From assembly GCA_024741835.1 (NCBI GenBank), contig JAENRP010000209.1, forward strand, positions 617-64,616: DNA of 64,000 nt, in the 5' to 3' direction. This DNA is from Diplocarpon mali. Lineage: Eukaryota > Ascomycota > Leotiomycetes > Helotiales > Drepanopezizaceae. The number at the start of each line of letters is the position of its first letter. Position 1 is the stretch's first letter. A program made the translations under genes and the position numbers. A model generated the notes under the pieces. The model was given only the letters and a program-made list of their open reading frames with translations. It ran no database searches and was not told the DNA's origin. Of the stretch, positions 48,050 to 60,401 are shown piece by piece.

Positions 48050-48520
48050 TCTTACCTTTTAATTATGATCGATTCTACGCTTTATATACCACTTCTTACA
48101 GTCTCTTGTAAGACCGGTGTACCTTGAGATAATTTACCTGTATATAGTCTTTCATTTCATCTTACAAAGTCTTAATTGGGTTGAAATTAGGGAATTCGCA
48201 GGCTAGAAGATAGGGGTGATTCTGGTCGCTTTAAATATAGAATTTGTATACTTGGAAGCGTATCCTTTTGCGTTATGTTGTGTTATGAAATTTGAAGCCT
48301 AGCGTGCTTTAATGAGAGCTCTTAAATTAAAGGAATAATAATCCAAAAGTACGAACCCTTATCAATTGTCTCTAATCTTTCTCTCAGAACAACCCCTTTT
48401 ATCGACTGTATTCCTTAATGTCGTACCTTGAAATATCTACCCTATCTTCCTTTTGTATTATATATTAACGCAATTAGGGTGATACTCTTCTTCCGAGCCG
48501 ATTTCGCGTAGAATCCAATC
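48050..48520 (-). pseudogene. Tc1/mariner-type transposase remnant, RIP-degraded (copy 1)
   Basis: Reading the minus strand from about 48,235 down, the DDE transposase C-terminal block can be followed: NHPYLLACEFPNFNPIKTL, stop, DEMKDYIQVNYLKVHRSYKR, with further stops at positions where related transposases have tryptophan (DPNLNPIE-L-W-DEMKDYI and KA-W). TGG to TAG/TAA changes are the expected RIP outcome. Upstream (48,340-48,520) the sequence aligns with copy 2 at 49,800-49,960. No terminal inverted repeats were found, and many stops show that the gene is dead. Confidence 0.65.
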
Positions 48521-49639
48521 CTTTATGTATCTTCCCAGCTATACCTAAGTCTTATTACTCTGCACAATTGAGAACTATTAGCCTTTGGCCAATCTTTACA
48601 CTCAACAGCCTATTAAAGTCGTGCGGTTTAGTTTGCATAAGTAAGAAGTGGTTTCCGGCGTACAACTCGTTAGGCAACGCCTTTCTTAAATGCGGTCCGA
48701 ATGCGCAAGAGCCAATATCCTACTTAAGGATTAAAGGAATCTTAGCCTGTAGGGTATAACGGGTTATACTTCAAGCTGTAACCTCTTAAATAAAGCGCTT
48801 TCGTTATAGCATAGTTAATTGATCTTTCTAGCCTTTTATATAGTATTAAGGTATAAGACGAGTCGAAGGTGCGTATTAAACCTAGTCTCAAGTGGGATCT
48901 AATCAAGGGCAATCTCATGAGTAAAACCAGCGTCAAAATAAGCGTATAATAGCGAGATCGCTCGTCTTGAGAAGTGTATCCCTCTAGAGTCTCTAGCGTC
49001 GGTATACCAAATATATATTCCACAATTAAAGCGTCCATTCTCATTTCAGTTTCAAAGCAGCGAATCGACATACTTATATCAACAGCAGTGATCCCTATTC
49101 AAAACCCCAGCTAATAGAAACCTCTACAAATACGCTCAGACTCCCCCTGTGGAACATCTCCCACCCGTACCGAGTATGCTTCTCTACCACTTGCCCTCCC
49201 ACCGGATCGCCGACCGGGCTTGCGGGATCCGCGAGAGAGGCCGGGGCGGAGCTGCTCACGTGCGGGGAGGGTCTCGCGGCGTTGTACCTGAGCGAATCTA
49301 ACGGTGTCGAATAGGAGTTCTATCTGCAGGAGGAATGTACAAGGTGCGGCTACATCCCGATCCTTGTGTGTTCTAACAGCACCAGGACAAAGATCGAATG
49401 TCGACGGTGCGCGCGGGATACTTGGCTACGCTGCTCTTTGGGGGTGTTTTCGTGTTTGGTGTAGCCTCCTGTTATCACTGCTCTGTCTCCATGTGGCGTT
49501 TGCTAAATCGGTCTGTACTCCTTGGGTTGTAGTTGATTCCTAGGCTTCAGGTTTGGCTTGTATAGCCGCACACCTAGTCCGTAGACCTGACGGGTTTTTT
49601 GAACGTAATCCTTGAACCATCTTATGTAGTCCTCGGGTC

Positions 49640-50060
49640 TGGGTTGGGACGACTCGGAGGCTAGAAGGAAGGGCAATCCGATTGCTGGAAGTGCTACTTC
49701 TGTACACTTCACAGCGTCCCTCTTGCATTCTCCCACCAAAAGTGAAGCGTACGATACTGCAATCGAAGCTCTTGAATGAGAGGAAGAACAACCCTCGAGC
49801 CGGACCCTTATTAATTGTCTGTAATCCTTCTTCTAGAATAACCCCTTGCGCCGGCTGTGTTTCCCTACTGCTACATCGTCAAACATCTATCCGACTCCCT
49901 CCAATATCGCTCGACTTCATAACCCTTGTAAACCACTCGTTCCTTTATCTCTCGCGCTATCAATCCTCGTCCGCCTTCCGAGCCAACCCTCGATCTCGCG
50001 ACTCTCATACCCCGACAACCGCTCTTCTCCGGTCCAATCCTCGGACTCGATAGCCTCTTC
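49640..50060 (-). pseudogene. Related transposase remnant (copy 2), less AT-shifted
   Basis: Minus-strand sequence aligning with copy 1: the words 'acccttatYaattgtctStaat' and 'ataacccctt' recur in the same order and spacing (49,807-49,855 versus 48,355-48,401). A frame around 49,860 reads ILEEGLQTINKGPARG, compatible with the middle of Tc1/mariner transposases. Frames are broken. GC content is clearly higher than in copy 1, so the two copies differ in RIP exposure or age. Confidence 0.5.
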
Positions 50061-53000
50061 TCGTCGGGAAAGCTGAGCCGTATGTACAAGGGCTGGTTTG
50101 GAAGCGCAATTCGACGAACGAAGCCTTCGGGCTTAGATGCTTTCTGCGTAGCGTCTAGATCGCAATCGAAGCCGAGAGTTGGAGGAATCGCTGCCTCTTG
50201 CCGACGGCGATTCTTTCCCGATGGAACCTACTCGACAAGGCGTGTACGTTCCGGAGTATAAAGTAGTGCTCTGCATCCGCACTATCGTGCTATGAAGGGA
50301 TTGGTTAATAAGCAAGGGCGTATGAGACTCGGCTCAGCGCAAGGTCTCATTACAAGGCAATTGTGTCTCCAGTCAAACTGGCGTTCAGGTAAGGGGGTAG
50401 AGTTTCAATCGACTTTTTCTATTATGGACTTGCGTTAATCTTAGATGAATATAAATAATCCGAGATATTCTTCGATATTGGATTTTAATTGATTTTAAAA
50501 GAGAGACTGTGAAGTATAGGTACGTGAAGGATGGAATCTCTCATAATTTCGTAGGGTTCAGGTAGCCACAGCGGCATAGTCGTATCTTGAATTCATCAGT
50601 AGCACCCCGTATATTCCCCTGCAAGCCGAATCTTCTGGCACTGCGCACAGACGTCAAGTCGTGGATCTTTTGGTGATGTACCAAGTGTATGCCTCAGGCA
50701 ACAGCAGTGGCAGGACGACCTACCAGTCCCTGTTTGGCTACGAGGCAGTCGCCCATCTCCCGTTGAGGCCTCTTTGCAACCTTTCACCTTTCAACTTTCA
50801 GGAATGATATGATCATTGCTGCCGTGCGGGACGTCCACATGCACGTGATTGCCCATTGGATCGGAGACAAGCTCTCTTCCTCTTGATCCCGGCTCACTGT
50901 TCTCTACTGGAGTCTCGGCGCTCTACGCACGCGTGCTCGGCCTTGCCCTTCGATATTGCCATGAACGTCACGGGTTTCGCGTGCAAGCCGAGGCAGCGCG
51001 GAGCATGGGTGGCGGTCGAGTTGTAGCTCCCATGTCCCGTGTGTCACGTGTCTGGGTAGGTGCTGATGCCTTAAGCGAGTCTCGTGTCAATATCAGCCTG
51101 ACCGACCGCTGCGCAACGACCCAGGCAAGAGTTCCGACGATAGGTTGAGGGGTATAAATGCCTGCAGAAGTCCGAACCGAGACCTGGAACGGGATCCGAA
51201 TATGCTGGGAACGTGTACTTCCCTTCCTGTGGTTGAAAGCTTGGGCAATCTCCACCATGCATTGTCAACTGGGCCGCATGCGCGGTCTGTCTGTATTACT
51301 TCACAAATGGGGGGTGAAATGGACTAAATGGACCAAATGACTTGAAAAGCTCTGGGAAAGTTGACACCGCTCGATCTTGGTAGGGAGCTGTGTCCGTGTG
51401 GGGAAAAAGCAAATGTCATCTGAGACGCGGAGGGTGGCTGCAGCTTGAACGGCGCTGCTTTGTGATATCTCCCCAGCACTCCGAGCTCACGGAGGACTCG
51501 TATCTCGTGAGGAACGATGATGTGATCTGATGCGTTTGAAACCAGACGAGTCGCCACCCGATCTATTGCTGGACGTCGCCATTCCGGTGCACGGGAGGGG
51601 TCCCCGTGGATCGTGAAGGAGCGAGAACTGGCACGCAGCAAGGCCTCCTGTGTACATGTATGAAAGGCATCATCTGCGGTGACAGGCCATGCACCGCATC
51701 CTGAGGGTCTCTCGGCCCTTACTGTGTGACATCCTAGCACCGGGCACGTCTTGATGCTGGGAAGGGCCCGACTCGCCCGATCAACAAGCGACGCGAGCTC
51801 TCTGGGTGAAAGGGGCAGAGACCACGGTGCTGTGCTGCGCCGGAGCATCGATGGAGATCATTGTCTGGCACGAATCCCGGCTGGATCACACCAGTCGCGG
51901 GACGGTCACCGTCAGCCCCCTTTTTTTCCCCGGGTCCTCCTGAGAGAACTGGGACTGAGCTCCCCCGGCGTTTCAAGAGATGAGATGATGACGCCGACCG
52001 GTCGCTTCAGTGGCACGATGCGCGAGAGGCTCAGGTCAACATCTGGTCCGGGCCGGGCAGCTCTGATGCCTCTCTCTCTCTCCCCAGCGCATGGCAGCGG
52101 GGGGGGAAGATACTCCAGCGACGAGGATTGCCCTCGAGCTCCTCTGGCAAGCCCGCCGCCCCCGACTCGGCGATGCAAAGCTACGCGTTGGGCGGATGGC
52201 ATCAACAAGGTGCCCGGGGCAGACGATTCGACCCAGGAGCCGAGGGGAGGTTCGAGCTGGTCGGTCGTCGACCGTAGTCGAGCATGGTCCGTGGATATGA
52301 TGGCCACGGTGCACTCATGTCGCGCTGAGCCGGACGCGCAGAGGTCGGTCGTTGCGGAAGTCTGCAAGCGACGCGTCCGGCTTGGACGCGGATGCACGAG
52401 TGGGAAGAAGGGAGCAGCTCTCTGGCGACTCGCGACTCTCGCCTCTCGCCTCTCGCCTCTCTATTGACTTCATTTGTGAAGATGTTCTTAATCTCAGACC
52501 GCGCTTCTCCCCAGCTCGCCTCCACCTGCCATACTTTCCCACGCACCAGGGTTTGGCTATGGTTCTTACGGCCTACTCGTAATCTGCCTGTCTTGTCCGG
52601 CCTCCCCTCGCCTCCACGGAGGCTCTGGGGAAAGCGGAGGCTCGATGGCAAACGCGCATCCGAGTCTCAGATGTGCCCCATCCCCATCCGCATCCTCATC
52701 TTCCTTCGTACGGGCCCGAGAGCGAGGTTCTTCGCAGAAACTGTACAGCCTCAATCCGCCCAGCTAGAGGTTTGGTGCCAGGCGAAACCCTCAAATGCTC
52801 GTCCCTGCACCGGGCCGAGCATGTTCGGACGAGCCAGCCGTGCCCCCCCCAGCACCACGGAATGGAAATGAAATGCTCCAGCTCGCTCCAGTCGCAGCAA
52901 GCAACAACAACAACTATGGGCACGCAAGACAGACATCGTCGTCGCCTTACATGGATTATCTCGACGAGTGCCTGAGCTGACCGTATAACCTGACGGCAAC

Positions 53001-53405
53001 CTTGCGCCCCATCTCATACCCCCCCCCCGACCTTTCTACACCTTGCTTGGGGCGCGATGCGTGGCGCCGCCCGGGTTTTTTAGCATCTGCCCACTTTCCG
53101 GCCTCGCGACTTGGGAGAAGAAATGAGTCGAGTCTCCACCCCCAAGAGATCCTTCTCTTCCTTCATCCCAACCTCCCCCCCCCCCATCTCCACATCCCAC
53201 GGCTCTGGAGTCGTGATTTTTATGACTTCACGCCGGCGCCCGCAGCCACCTGTCCGCCAACCCCCAGCGTCGAGTCCTCAATGTGCTCCCCGTCCCCGAG
53301 CACTGTTGCCACAGCGTCATTCTTGGAGTAACCGCCACCGCCACCGCCGTGGCGTCGCCTCCCTGACCCGAGCGGCTTGCAGAGAAGGCTGAGGAGAATC
53401 TCGTC

Positions 53406-55586
53406 ATGTCCGAGTGAGTGAAGAAGTCCATCCGGTGCGAGACCACGCCTTTCTAACCTCCGCTGCTCTCGCCAGCCACCGCGGCCCGTCGTCCCAACGC
53501 TCCTTACCGCACTCGAGGTCGCACAGCTCGTTCTCCAACTCCGCCAAGTTCGCCCCGAGGCCGCCCCGACCGGTCTCCAAGTCGATTAGTACGGGGGCTC
53601 TGCGCACCATGGCGGCCGCGACCAGCCCGCCCGGCATGTCGCCACGGCTGCTGAGTACGCTCAGTGACGAGGAGACTCTCATGACGACCTTACCCGATCC
53701 GCGGAGCAGAGCAACCTCCCCGTCCCTCGAGAGTGAGGTCGCGACCCCTCCGCAGCACCCGGATCTGAGCGACGAGGTCGCGACGCTGAGCAACAAACTC
53801 ATCAACGCGATCAACTACCAAACCAACCTGGACGATACCCTGTCCGCAACCCGGCACGAGTGGGAGGCAGCTCAGGAGCGGGTCCGGCAACTGGAGAGGG
53901 AGAAGCAGGAACAAGCCGAGTCGATGGCCCGCCAAGCGTCGCTGCAGAAGGCGGCGACGGACTTGGAGAAGGCCACGCTGGTGGCCAGTTTGGCCGAGGA
54001 GAAGAGGCAGAGGGCCGAGGTCGAGAAGGAGAAGAAGGAGATCGAGCAGGAGCTCGAGACCTTGACGACGGCCTTGTTCGAAGAAGCCAACAAGGTGGGT
54101 TGTCCAGTCATGGCTCCCTCCGGGACCCCGCGGATACTAATATGCACAGATGGTCATCACGGCTCGAGAGGCGGCGCAGAGAGATCACGACCTGGTTCAG
54201 CGCAAGAATGATCAGCTCAAAGCGCAACTCGCCGATACCGAGAGCCTCTTGAAATCACATCAAGAGCAGCTGGCCGAACTGAAGCACGTCCTGGAGCAGA
54301 TGACGGAAGCGCGAGAAGAGCAGACCATCCAGACAGCACCTTCGACTCCCGGCCTGAGCAGGTGCGACAGCAAGGACGACGGAAACCTGGATACGGAAGC
54401 ACCGCAGCTCAGCTGTGATTCAATCCCGCCGTCCTACCCTACCAGCTTCACCCACCTCTTGCAGCCTGTCCTCCGAACAGATCTCTCCGCCTACGAGGAT
54501 TTCATGTCGCTGCTACGCATGTCGAAAAACGTCCCCGCCGCCAGCAGGGTGTCCAGCGGATCGTACGGGAGCATCGGCTTGGGCTTAGGACTGGGAGCCT
54601 ACGCGCCGTCGTACACCGGACCCACCAACGGATCGTCCACTTCTCTGGCAACCGCTGGGACCCAGGGCTCCTCTCCCGCAACGCCAACCACGCCCGCATC
54701 TTCGGTCAGCAACGGACCGGTCAACGGACCCAACTCGTTGACCCCGCTCAAGGAAACCAAGTTCTACAAGAGAGCACAGGCCGAGGATATCGAGCCGACT
54801 CTACGGCTCGACTCAGCACCCGGGCTTTCGTGGCTGGCTCGGCGAACGGTCCTGAACGCAGTATGCGAGGCAACGCTGGTTGTCGAGCCGATGCCCAGCT
54901 CGACCAAGCCCCACGCCATTGCGTGCTCCCTATGCGGCGAGACGCGGAACGACCCTGCGCACGTCCGCAGCCACAGGTTCAAGACCAGCGAGAATGACAA
55001 CGCGCAGCGCTATCCTCTCTGTAAATACTGCCTCGGGCGGGTCCGTTCGACCTGCGACTTCCTCAGCTTCCTCAGAATACTGAAAGACGGGCACTGGAGA
55101 GCAGACGACGAGGAGTCGGAGCGGGCAGCTTGGGAAGAGAGTGTGCGATTGAGGGAGCAGATGTTCTGGTGCCGGGTCGGAGGGGGGGTCGTCCCAACCC
55201 ATCAACCGCACAGCCACGCGGTATCGAGTCCTCGAGTCAGCCAGGAAAGGAAGGAGCAGGAGAGGATAATCAGCGAAGAGTTGGAGCAGACCGGAGAGAT
55301 CCAACCCAAGGACGTTACAGTTGTCGACCCGTCCAAGTCCCGGCCGGCAAGCAATATGATGAAGACAGGCATCGCCGAAGCGGCTCAGACGGGCGCCGAA
55401 CATGCGATGGCGCCTAGTCCTCCCGAATCTGGGGAAGAACATGCTGAGCCGGTAGAAACATCAGATACCACCGAGAAGCAAGGGGGTGCGAGGGACTCGG
55501 CCCAGCTGACGAAACTACTCCAACTAGCTTCCACCGAGGAGGGAGGAGGGAAGAGGCTTTCGATTACCATTCCGGGAGCATTCTAG
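53406..55586 (+). CDS. SEC2: Rab guanine-nucleotide exchange factor Sec2
   Basis: GEF for the Rab Sec4, acting on post-Golgi secretory vesicles in polarised exocytosis and hyphal tip growth; animal relative Rabin8. Exons 53406-53413, 53476-54094 and 54150-55586; 687 aa. The first coding exon would be only 8 nt (MSD start); it fits phase, a gtgagt donor and a ctaacc branch site, but a downstream ATG at 53611 is an alternative. The Sec2p coiled-coil GEF domain is at about residues 105-265: LSNKLINAINYQTNLDDTLS, ELETLTTALFEEANK joined across the intron to MVITAREAAQ and KNDQLKAQLADTESL. The conserved C-terminal part includes PYLCKYC-like cysteines (CSLCGETRNDP, PLCKYCLGRVRSTCDF). A Ser/Gly/Thr-rich linker separates them. 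Intact. Confidence 0.87.
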
Positions 55587-56200
55587 GGAGCAGAGCACCG
55601 GCACCTCATCTAATCTTTCTCTGTATTGTGTATTCGGGGGATCCGGAGGTCAAAAGCTCTGGCAAAACAGGCGGAGTTTCGGTCTGTTACATTGACCGGC
55701 GTGTCAGGAGACATAATGTGGTTATGGATTGGGCGCGGCGCGTCGGCTTGCTTATACCTTATTGAACATAATTCTTTTTTGCTGGTGAGGAATGCCAGCG
55801 GCCAGTGGTGCCAAATGAGGAGGTCAGTATAGAATCAGTGCGCAAGCCTGATGTAGGATCGAACAATAGACTGAGTGATGAGTCCGAAAATGTCATCGGA
55901 GGCTGGCTATGTGAGGCAGCGAACAAGTGCACATGGTCTTCAGGCTAACGATATTATGTCTGGTGAGCAGAAGATGACGTCGCAAAGTGAGGTGAAGCTG
56001 TCGAGACGAACCGAATACCCAGAACTCGGGGAAGTCTGGTCGGCGTCGCAACATCGTGGTTGGCCGCGTTCGGCAAGGCTGAAGTTCCTTGGCGCAACTT
56101 TTCCGTGACTAGTTCCCTACCTCCCAGACCCGACGCGTACCGGGGCAGATCACATCAGAGACCCCCCCCCCTCGTCGCCTTCAACATTACACGTCTCACA
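55587..56200. other. Intergenic region between SEC2 and SF3A1
   Basis: About 610 bp holding the SEC2 3' end and SF3A1 promoter. A run of nine or more Cs lies near 56,162-56,171, just before the SF3A1 start. No gene recognised. Confidence 0.5.
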
Positions 56201-57913
56201 ATGGCTCCAGCGGCTACTCATGGCGACGCCATTGCGATGCTTGAGGAGATCAAGGCGCCTCCAGGTGTCGTGCTGCCGCCCAGGGAGATCAAAGGTGCGC
56301 CATCCATCTCAGATCAGCGGAACAGCGGCTAACATTCGATCCAGCTATCCTCGAAAAGACAGCCGGATATGTCGCACGGAATGGTAATGTCTTCGAGGGT
56401 ACGTCCAAGGTCCCAGCACCGGAGATCATCTTGCTAAGAAAGTACCCAGACCGCATCCGAGAGAAGGAGAAGCACAACCCGAAGTTCTCTTTCCTGAGCC
56501 CGAACGATTCGTACAACGCATACTACCTGTGGCGGCTCGGCGAGATCAAGGAAGGACGTGGGACGGCCGTCGCGGCGGGACGGGCTGGGGAAGCAGAAAC
56601 AGAGGCTGCGAAGCCTCAAGGACCGCCTGAGCCACCCGAGTTCCACTTCTCAGCGCGCATGCCGAACATCAGCGCGCAGGATTTGGAGGTCGTCCGGCTG
56701 ACGGCGCTGTTTGTGGCGAAGAACGGCCGGCAGTTCATGACGACGCTGTCGCAGAGGGAGACGGGCAATTATCAATTCGATTTTCTGCGACCCAATCACA
56801 CCTTGCACAGCTTCTTCCAAAGATTGATCGACCAATACACTGCGCTCCTGAGAGCGGGTGGCATGGATGGCGACGGCGGGAAGTTACAGAAGGAGAGGAT
56901 CAAGGAGCTGCAGGCCAATGCCGACGACAAGTTTCACGTTCTGGGAAGGGCGAAGCAGAGGGCAGAGTGGTTCAAGTTTCAAGACGAGCAGAAGGCGAAG
57001 AAGGAGGAAGAGGCCGAGAAGGAAAGGACCTCATACCAGCAAATCGACTGGCATGATTTCGTGGTTGTTGAGACGGTGGTGTTCACCGAAGCAGACGACC
57101 AGGCACATCTCCCGCCCCCAACTGCCCTCTCGGATCTCCAATTCGCCTCCCTGGACCAGAAGGCCATGATGTCCGTCAGTTCGCATAACATGCGTATTGA
57201 GGAAGCCATGCCCGAAGATACCGACTTCTACAACTCGTATCCGCCACAACCTCAACAGATGGCCCCGCCACCCGTACCCCACGCAGCCTACCCGCCGCAG
57301 CCCCAAGATACGCCGATGCGCAACACGGATGAGGAGGACGAGGATGAGCAACGGATCCGTGAGCGGGCCGAGGCTAGGCAGCGTGCCCAGCAAGCACAGG
57401 CTGAGGCCAAGGGTGTGGCTGCACCGATGAAGATCAAAGAGAACTATGTTCCCCGAGCGGCTGCAAGAGCGGCAAACAGACAGAATATAGTCATGTGTCC
57501 CAACTGCAGGACACAGATGCCAGCGAACGAGCTCGAGGAGCACATGAGAAGCAAGATTCCCCCAAGTATTCCGAAGTCACACTACTAACAAGTCCGCAGT
57601 CGAACTCCTGGATCCTAGATGGAAAGAGCAAAAGGCAAAGGCAGACAGCCGTTACTCGACAACCAACCTCTCCACCCAGGACGTGGCCAACAATCTCAAG
57701 CGCCTAGCCAGCCAGCGCAGCGACCTCTTCGACGGCGTCACCGGCCAACCGATTGTCTCGGAAGAGGAGCTCGCAAGAAGGAAGAAGGCTGCTACGAGCT
57801 ACGATGGCGTCGCACCGGACAAGGGCGATCGGAGGCTCGATATGATGCAGAATGTCAACGTAGAGGAGCAGATTAGGGCTATCCACCAGAAGTTCGGGGA
57901 TAAAAAGTCATGA
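56201..57913 (+). CDS. SF3A1: Splicing factor 3A subunit 1 (Prp21-like)
   Basis: U2 snRNP component of the SF3A complex, needed for prespliceosome formation. Exons 56201-56294, 56345-56398, 56450-57550 and 57600-57913; 520 aa. SURP module 1 (about residues 35-85): ILEKTAGYVARNGNVFE joined to DRIREKEKHNPKFSFLS; SURP module 2 (about 150-200): LTALFVAKNGRQFMTTLSQR and YQFDFLRPNHTLHSFFQRL. A Pro/Gln-rich linker, then MCPNCRTQMPANELEEHMR joined to IELLDPRWKEQKAKADSRYS, and QEIR-like C terminus VEEQIRAIHQKFGDKKS. The third intron (49 nt) uses a GC donor (AGAA|GCAAGA); the only GT alternative would leave a 34-nt intron and insert residues into a conserved block. The human ubiquitin-like C-terminal domain is absent, as in many fungi. 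Confidence 0.92.
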
Positions 57914-58404
57914 ATCCCCTGTGATGCGATTGTGCATGAGTAGGTGGATGGCGTTACGGGTGGTATCTGTGTGAAGTAAGCTGGATCATCGGGAGTATCA
58001 TGGTCGGGTTGACCGGGGGACTCTGCAATGTATACTTCTCTGGGGGATGCAGTATCTGCGCTCAAACGACACCTGGTGCCGGAGATCTCGTGACCGTTGT
58101 AACCGATCTCATCTCACCCTGCTCTCGGGGCATAAGCGAAGGAAGGCGTGCTCGCTGGAATGCGCTCCGAGCTCACATTGAAGAATAGCCTACGCTCTTC
58201 CACCACGTAGAAAGATACTCCAGGTGGAAGCAGTCATCCAGACGAGCATTCCGCCTGCGCCGGAAAGGCACAGCCTCTCTCGATCTTCTCGTACGAGCAG
58301 CCCGGCCCCCCGACCGTGAAGGAGACAGCTTCGAGCGCAACATGGCTTGTTGACCACTTCCAGCTCACCAGGGCCTCTCTGTGAGGTGTGCGAGATGCTT
58401 TGTT

Positions 58405-59250
58405 AAGGGAATAGAGAGACTTTTGAGATGAATATAAGGAATAGTAGGGTATTGAGCTTACGCTTAGCCTGGTGTTTCTTAAGATGTAGATATTAGTGTA
58501 TAAAGGCTTGTAGATGATTATAAGAGCTATAAGGGATGATTATAGAATCAGACGACTATCTTTTAACTTACGGTATTTGAGTATAAGGATAGGGCTAGGA
58601 CTGCTGCCTTGAAAAAGGTGATCTATTTACAAGAGTACTACTTGCATACCTCGATTAGATGCTATTAGCTAAGCTGGCTTTTAGAAGTATTATAAAGAGT
58701 GAGATTAAATGATTTGTGTATTGATTAAGGGAATTGATAGACTTTTGAGATGAATATAAGGAATAGTAGGGTATTGAGCTTATGTTTAGCGTGGTGTCTC
58801 TTAAGATGTAGATGTTAGTATATAAAGGCTTATAGATGATTATAAGAGCTATAAGGGATAATTATAGAATTAGACGACTATATTTCAACTTACGGTATTT
58901 GAGTATAAGGATAGTGCTAAGATTGCTGCCTTGAAAAAGGTGATCTATTTGTAAGAGTACTACTTATATACCTCGATTAGACGCTATTAGCTAAGCTGGC
59001 TTTTAGAAGTATTATAAGGAGTGAGATTAAACGATTTACATCTTAATTAAGGGAATTGATAGACTTTTAAGATAAATATAAGGAATAGTAGGGTAATAAG
59101 CTTACGCTTAGCCTAGTGTTTCTTAAGATGTAGATATTAGTATATAAAGGCTTATAGATAATTATAAGAGCTATAAGGGATAATTATAGAGTTAGACGAC
59201 CATCTTTCAACCTGGGGTGTCCAGACACGGGGATAGGGCTAGGAGTCGGG
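58405..59250. repeat. 322-bp tandem repeat, about 2.6 copies, AT-shifted
   Basis: The word TTTTGAGATGAATATAAGG recurs at 58,421 and 58,743, and as TTTTAAGATAAATATAAGG at 59,065, an exact period of 322 bp twice. Copies differ mainly by C/T and G/A transitions. The third copy breaks off near 59,250 and its last 50 bp (CAACCTGGGGTGTCCAGAC) is much more GC-rich than the matching part of copies 1 and 2 (TAACTTACGGTATTTGAG), consistent with RIP acting on the repeats and stopping near their edge. Confidence 0.85.
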
Positions 59251-60401
59251 TGCGTACCAAAGATCAACCTTTGCAGAGCATGGTACGCCCTGCCGAAGAT
59301 CAGTACTGCCTCTGGACCACCATCTTAAGCGCTCTCTGAGAGGGCCATGGCGCATGAACGACGGCAGCACAAAAGAGTTCTGGAAGATATACTAATTCTG
59401 CTCTTACTTGACGGAGACCTTGCTGACAGTACTTTAATAAAAGTTCATCTCTTTCGATAAAGTAACAACATCTCAGAGTACCGCCCGTCCAGCAAGAGCC
59501 TGGTCTTGAAGGGTCCATGGTCCCCCGTGAACTCGCCTATCCTGTCCCGGGAATGAATCTGACTCGATGTCAATAGACAGGTACTGAGATCCAACCAGGG
59601 CAGTCTTTGTAGGGTTTACTCTGATTCGGATACGGGAGAAACTTGGTTCAGATACTGCCAAGACGTGTAGGTGTATTGGTCTTTTTAAAATGCCAGCATT
59701 GCTGCGGTAACTTATCTCTGCCTCTGGATTCCCGAGCATGTCTAGAGGATCATGCTAGAGATCTGCTCTGCTAGGCTCAGCCAACACTCGGTGTTCAGGC
59801 CCATCATCGGAGGCGGATGAAAGTTCGGGAAAAAATGTATCCATGGTTGGCCTCAGGGATGAGGGATTTCAAGACAAGGCTCTGCAGACTGGGGACGTTT
59901 GGACTTGGCCAGTGTCAACTTCAAGACAGTCAGACTAGCAGACCGCAAGCAGTCGAAGACTTGAGCTACAGGTTCCAAGGTAGAATGGTTGTAAAATCCT
60001 GAACATAGCCAAAACGGCTACAGACGGGACCGTGTCAGACCCCCTGATCAGGACTACCAGTATTTCTGGGCCGTCTACTCTACGATATTTGATCTCTTGA
60101 TCTATTTATATCTCTGCGTGACCTCACAGACACGAAAATTATACAACGAGAATTGCACCTGAAGAGAGCCGTAGAGGAAAGTGAAGAAGCGCAGACATAG
60201 GAAATGGTAGACTGGTACAAGATAATGGGTCTCGAGGCTTTGAAGTTCAGCAGGCAAAGGATGGCTTGAGCCAAGTAACAGAAATTATTTCGTAGGAAAC
60301 TGCAAAGCCCCTCGAGATTGCTGAATCGACGGGTGGGCTTGGAGACTGATCCTCTCCAAGGATGGGAGACGTCCCGAGAAGGAGAGGATGAAGCAGTTGG
60401 T

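Larger units (their letters stand above)
46510..53405. other. Gene-poor region with decayed transposons
   Basis: Nearly 7 kb without a supported host gene. About 46,900-49,160 is AT-rich with RIP-like decay and holds the first transposase remnant. A 109-codon open frame on the minus strand at 48742-49071 (many L, I, Y) is not recognised. 49,200-50,350 holds the second transposase remnant in higher GC. 50,350-50,560 is AT-rich. 50,600-53,400 is GC-rich, with many random open frames, CCCCCC runs and a repeated 'gactctcgcctctcg' block near 52,431-52,460, and the SEC2 promoter at the end. The short frame ending at 52,980 is not convincing. Confidence 0.55.

Noticed and set aside
50100..50400. Stretch that at first looked like antisense large-subunit rRNA (words such as gcttagatgcttt and ccagtcaaactgg)
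   Set aside because: Only short words match what I remember of rRNA; the intervening sequence does not, so no rRNA call is justified.
51324..51848. 174-codon minus-strand frame
   Set aside because: No recognisable motif, no introns improving it, and overlapping open frames on the other strand of the same length in GC-rich DNA.
52795..52980. Short frame ending SSPYMDYLDECLS
   Set aside because: The end looks protein-like, but no upstream exon or start with support was found; probably chance.
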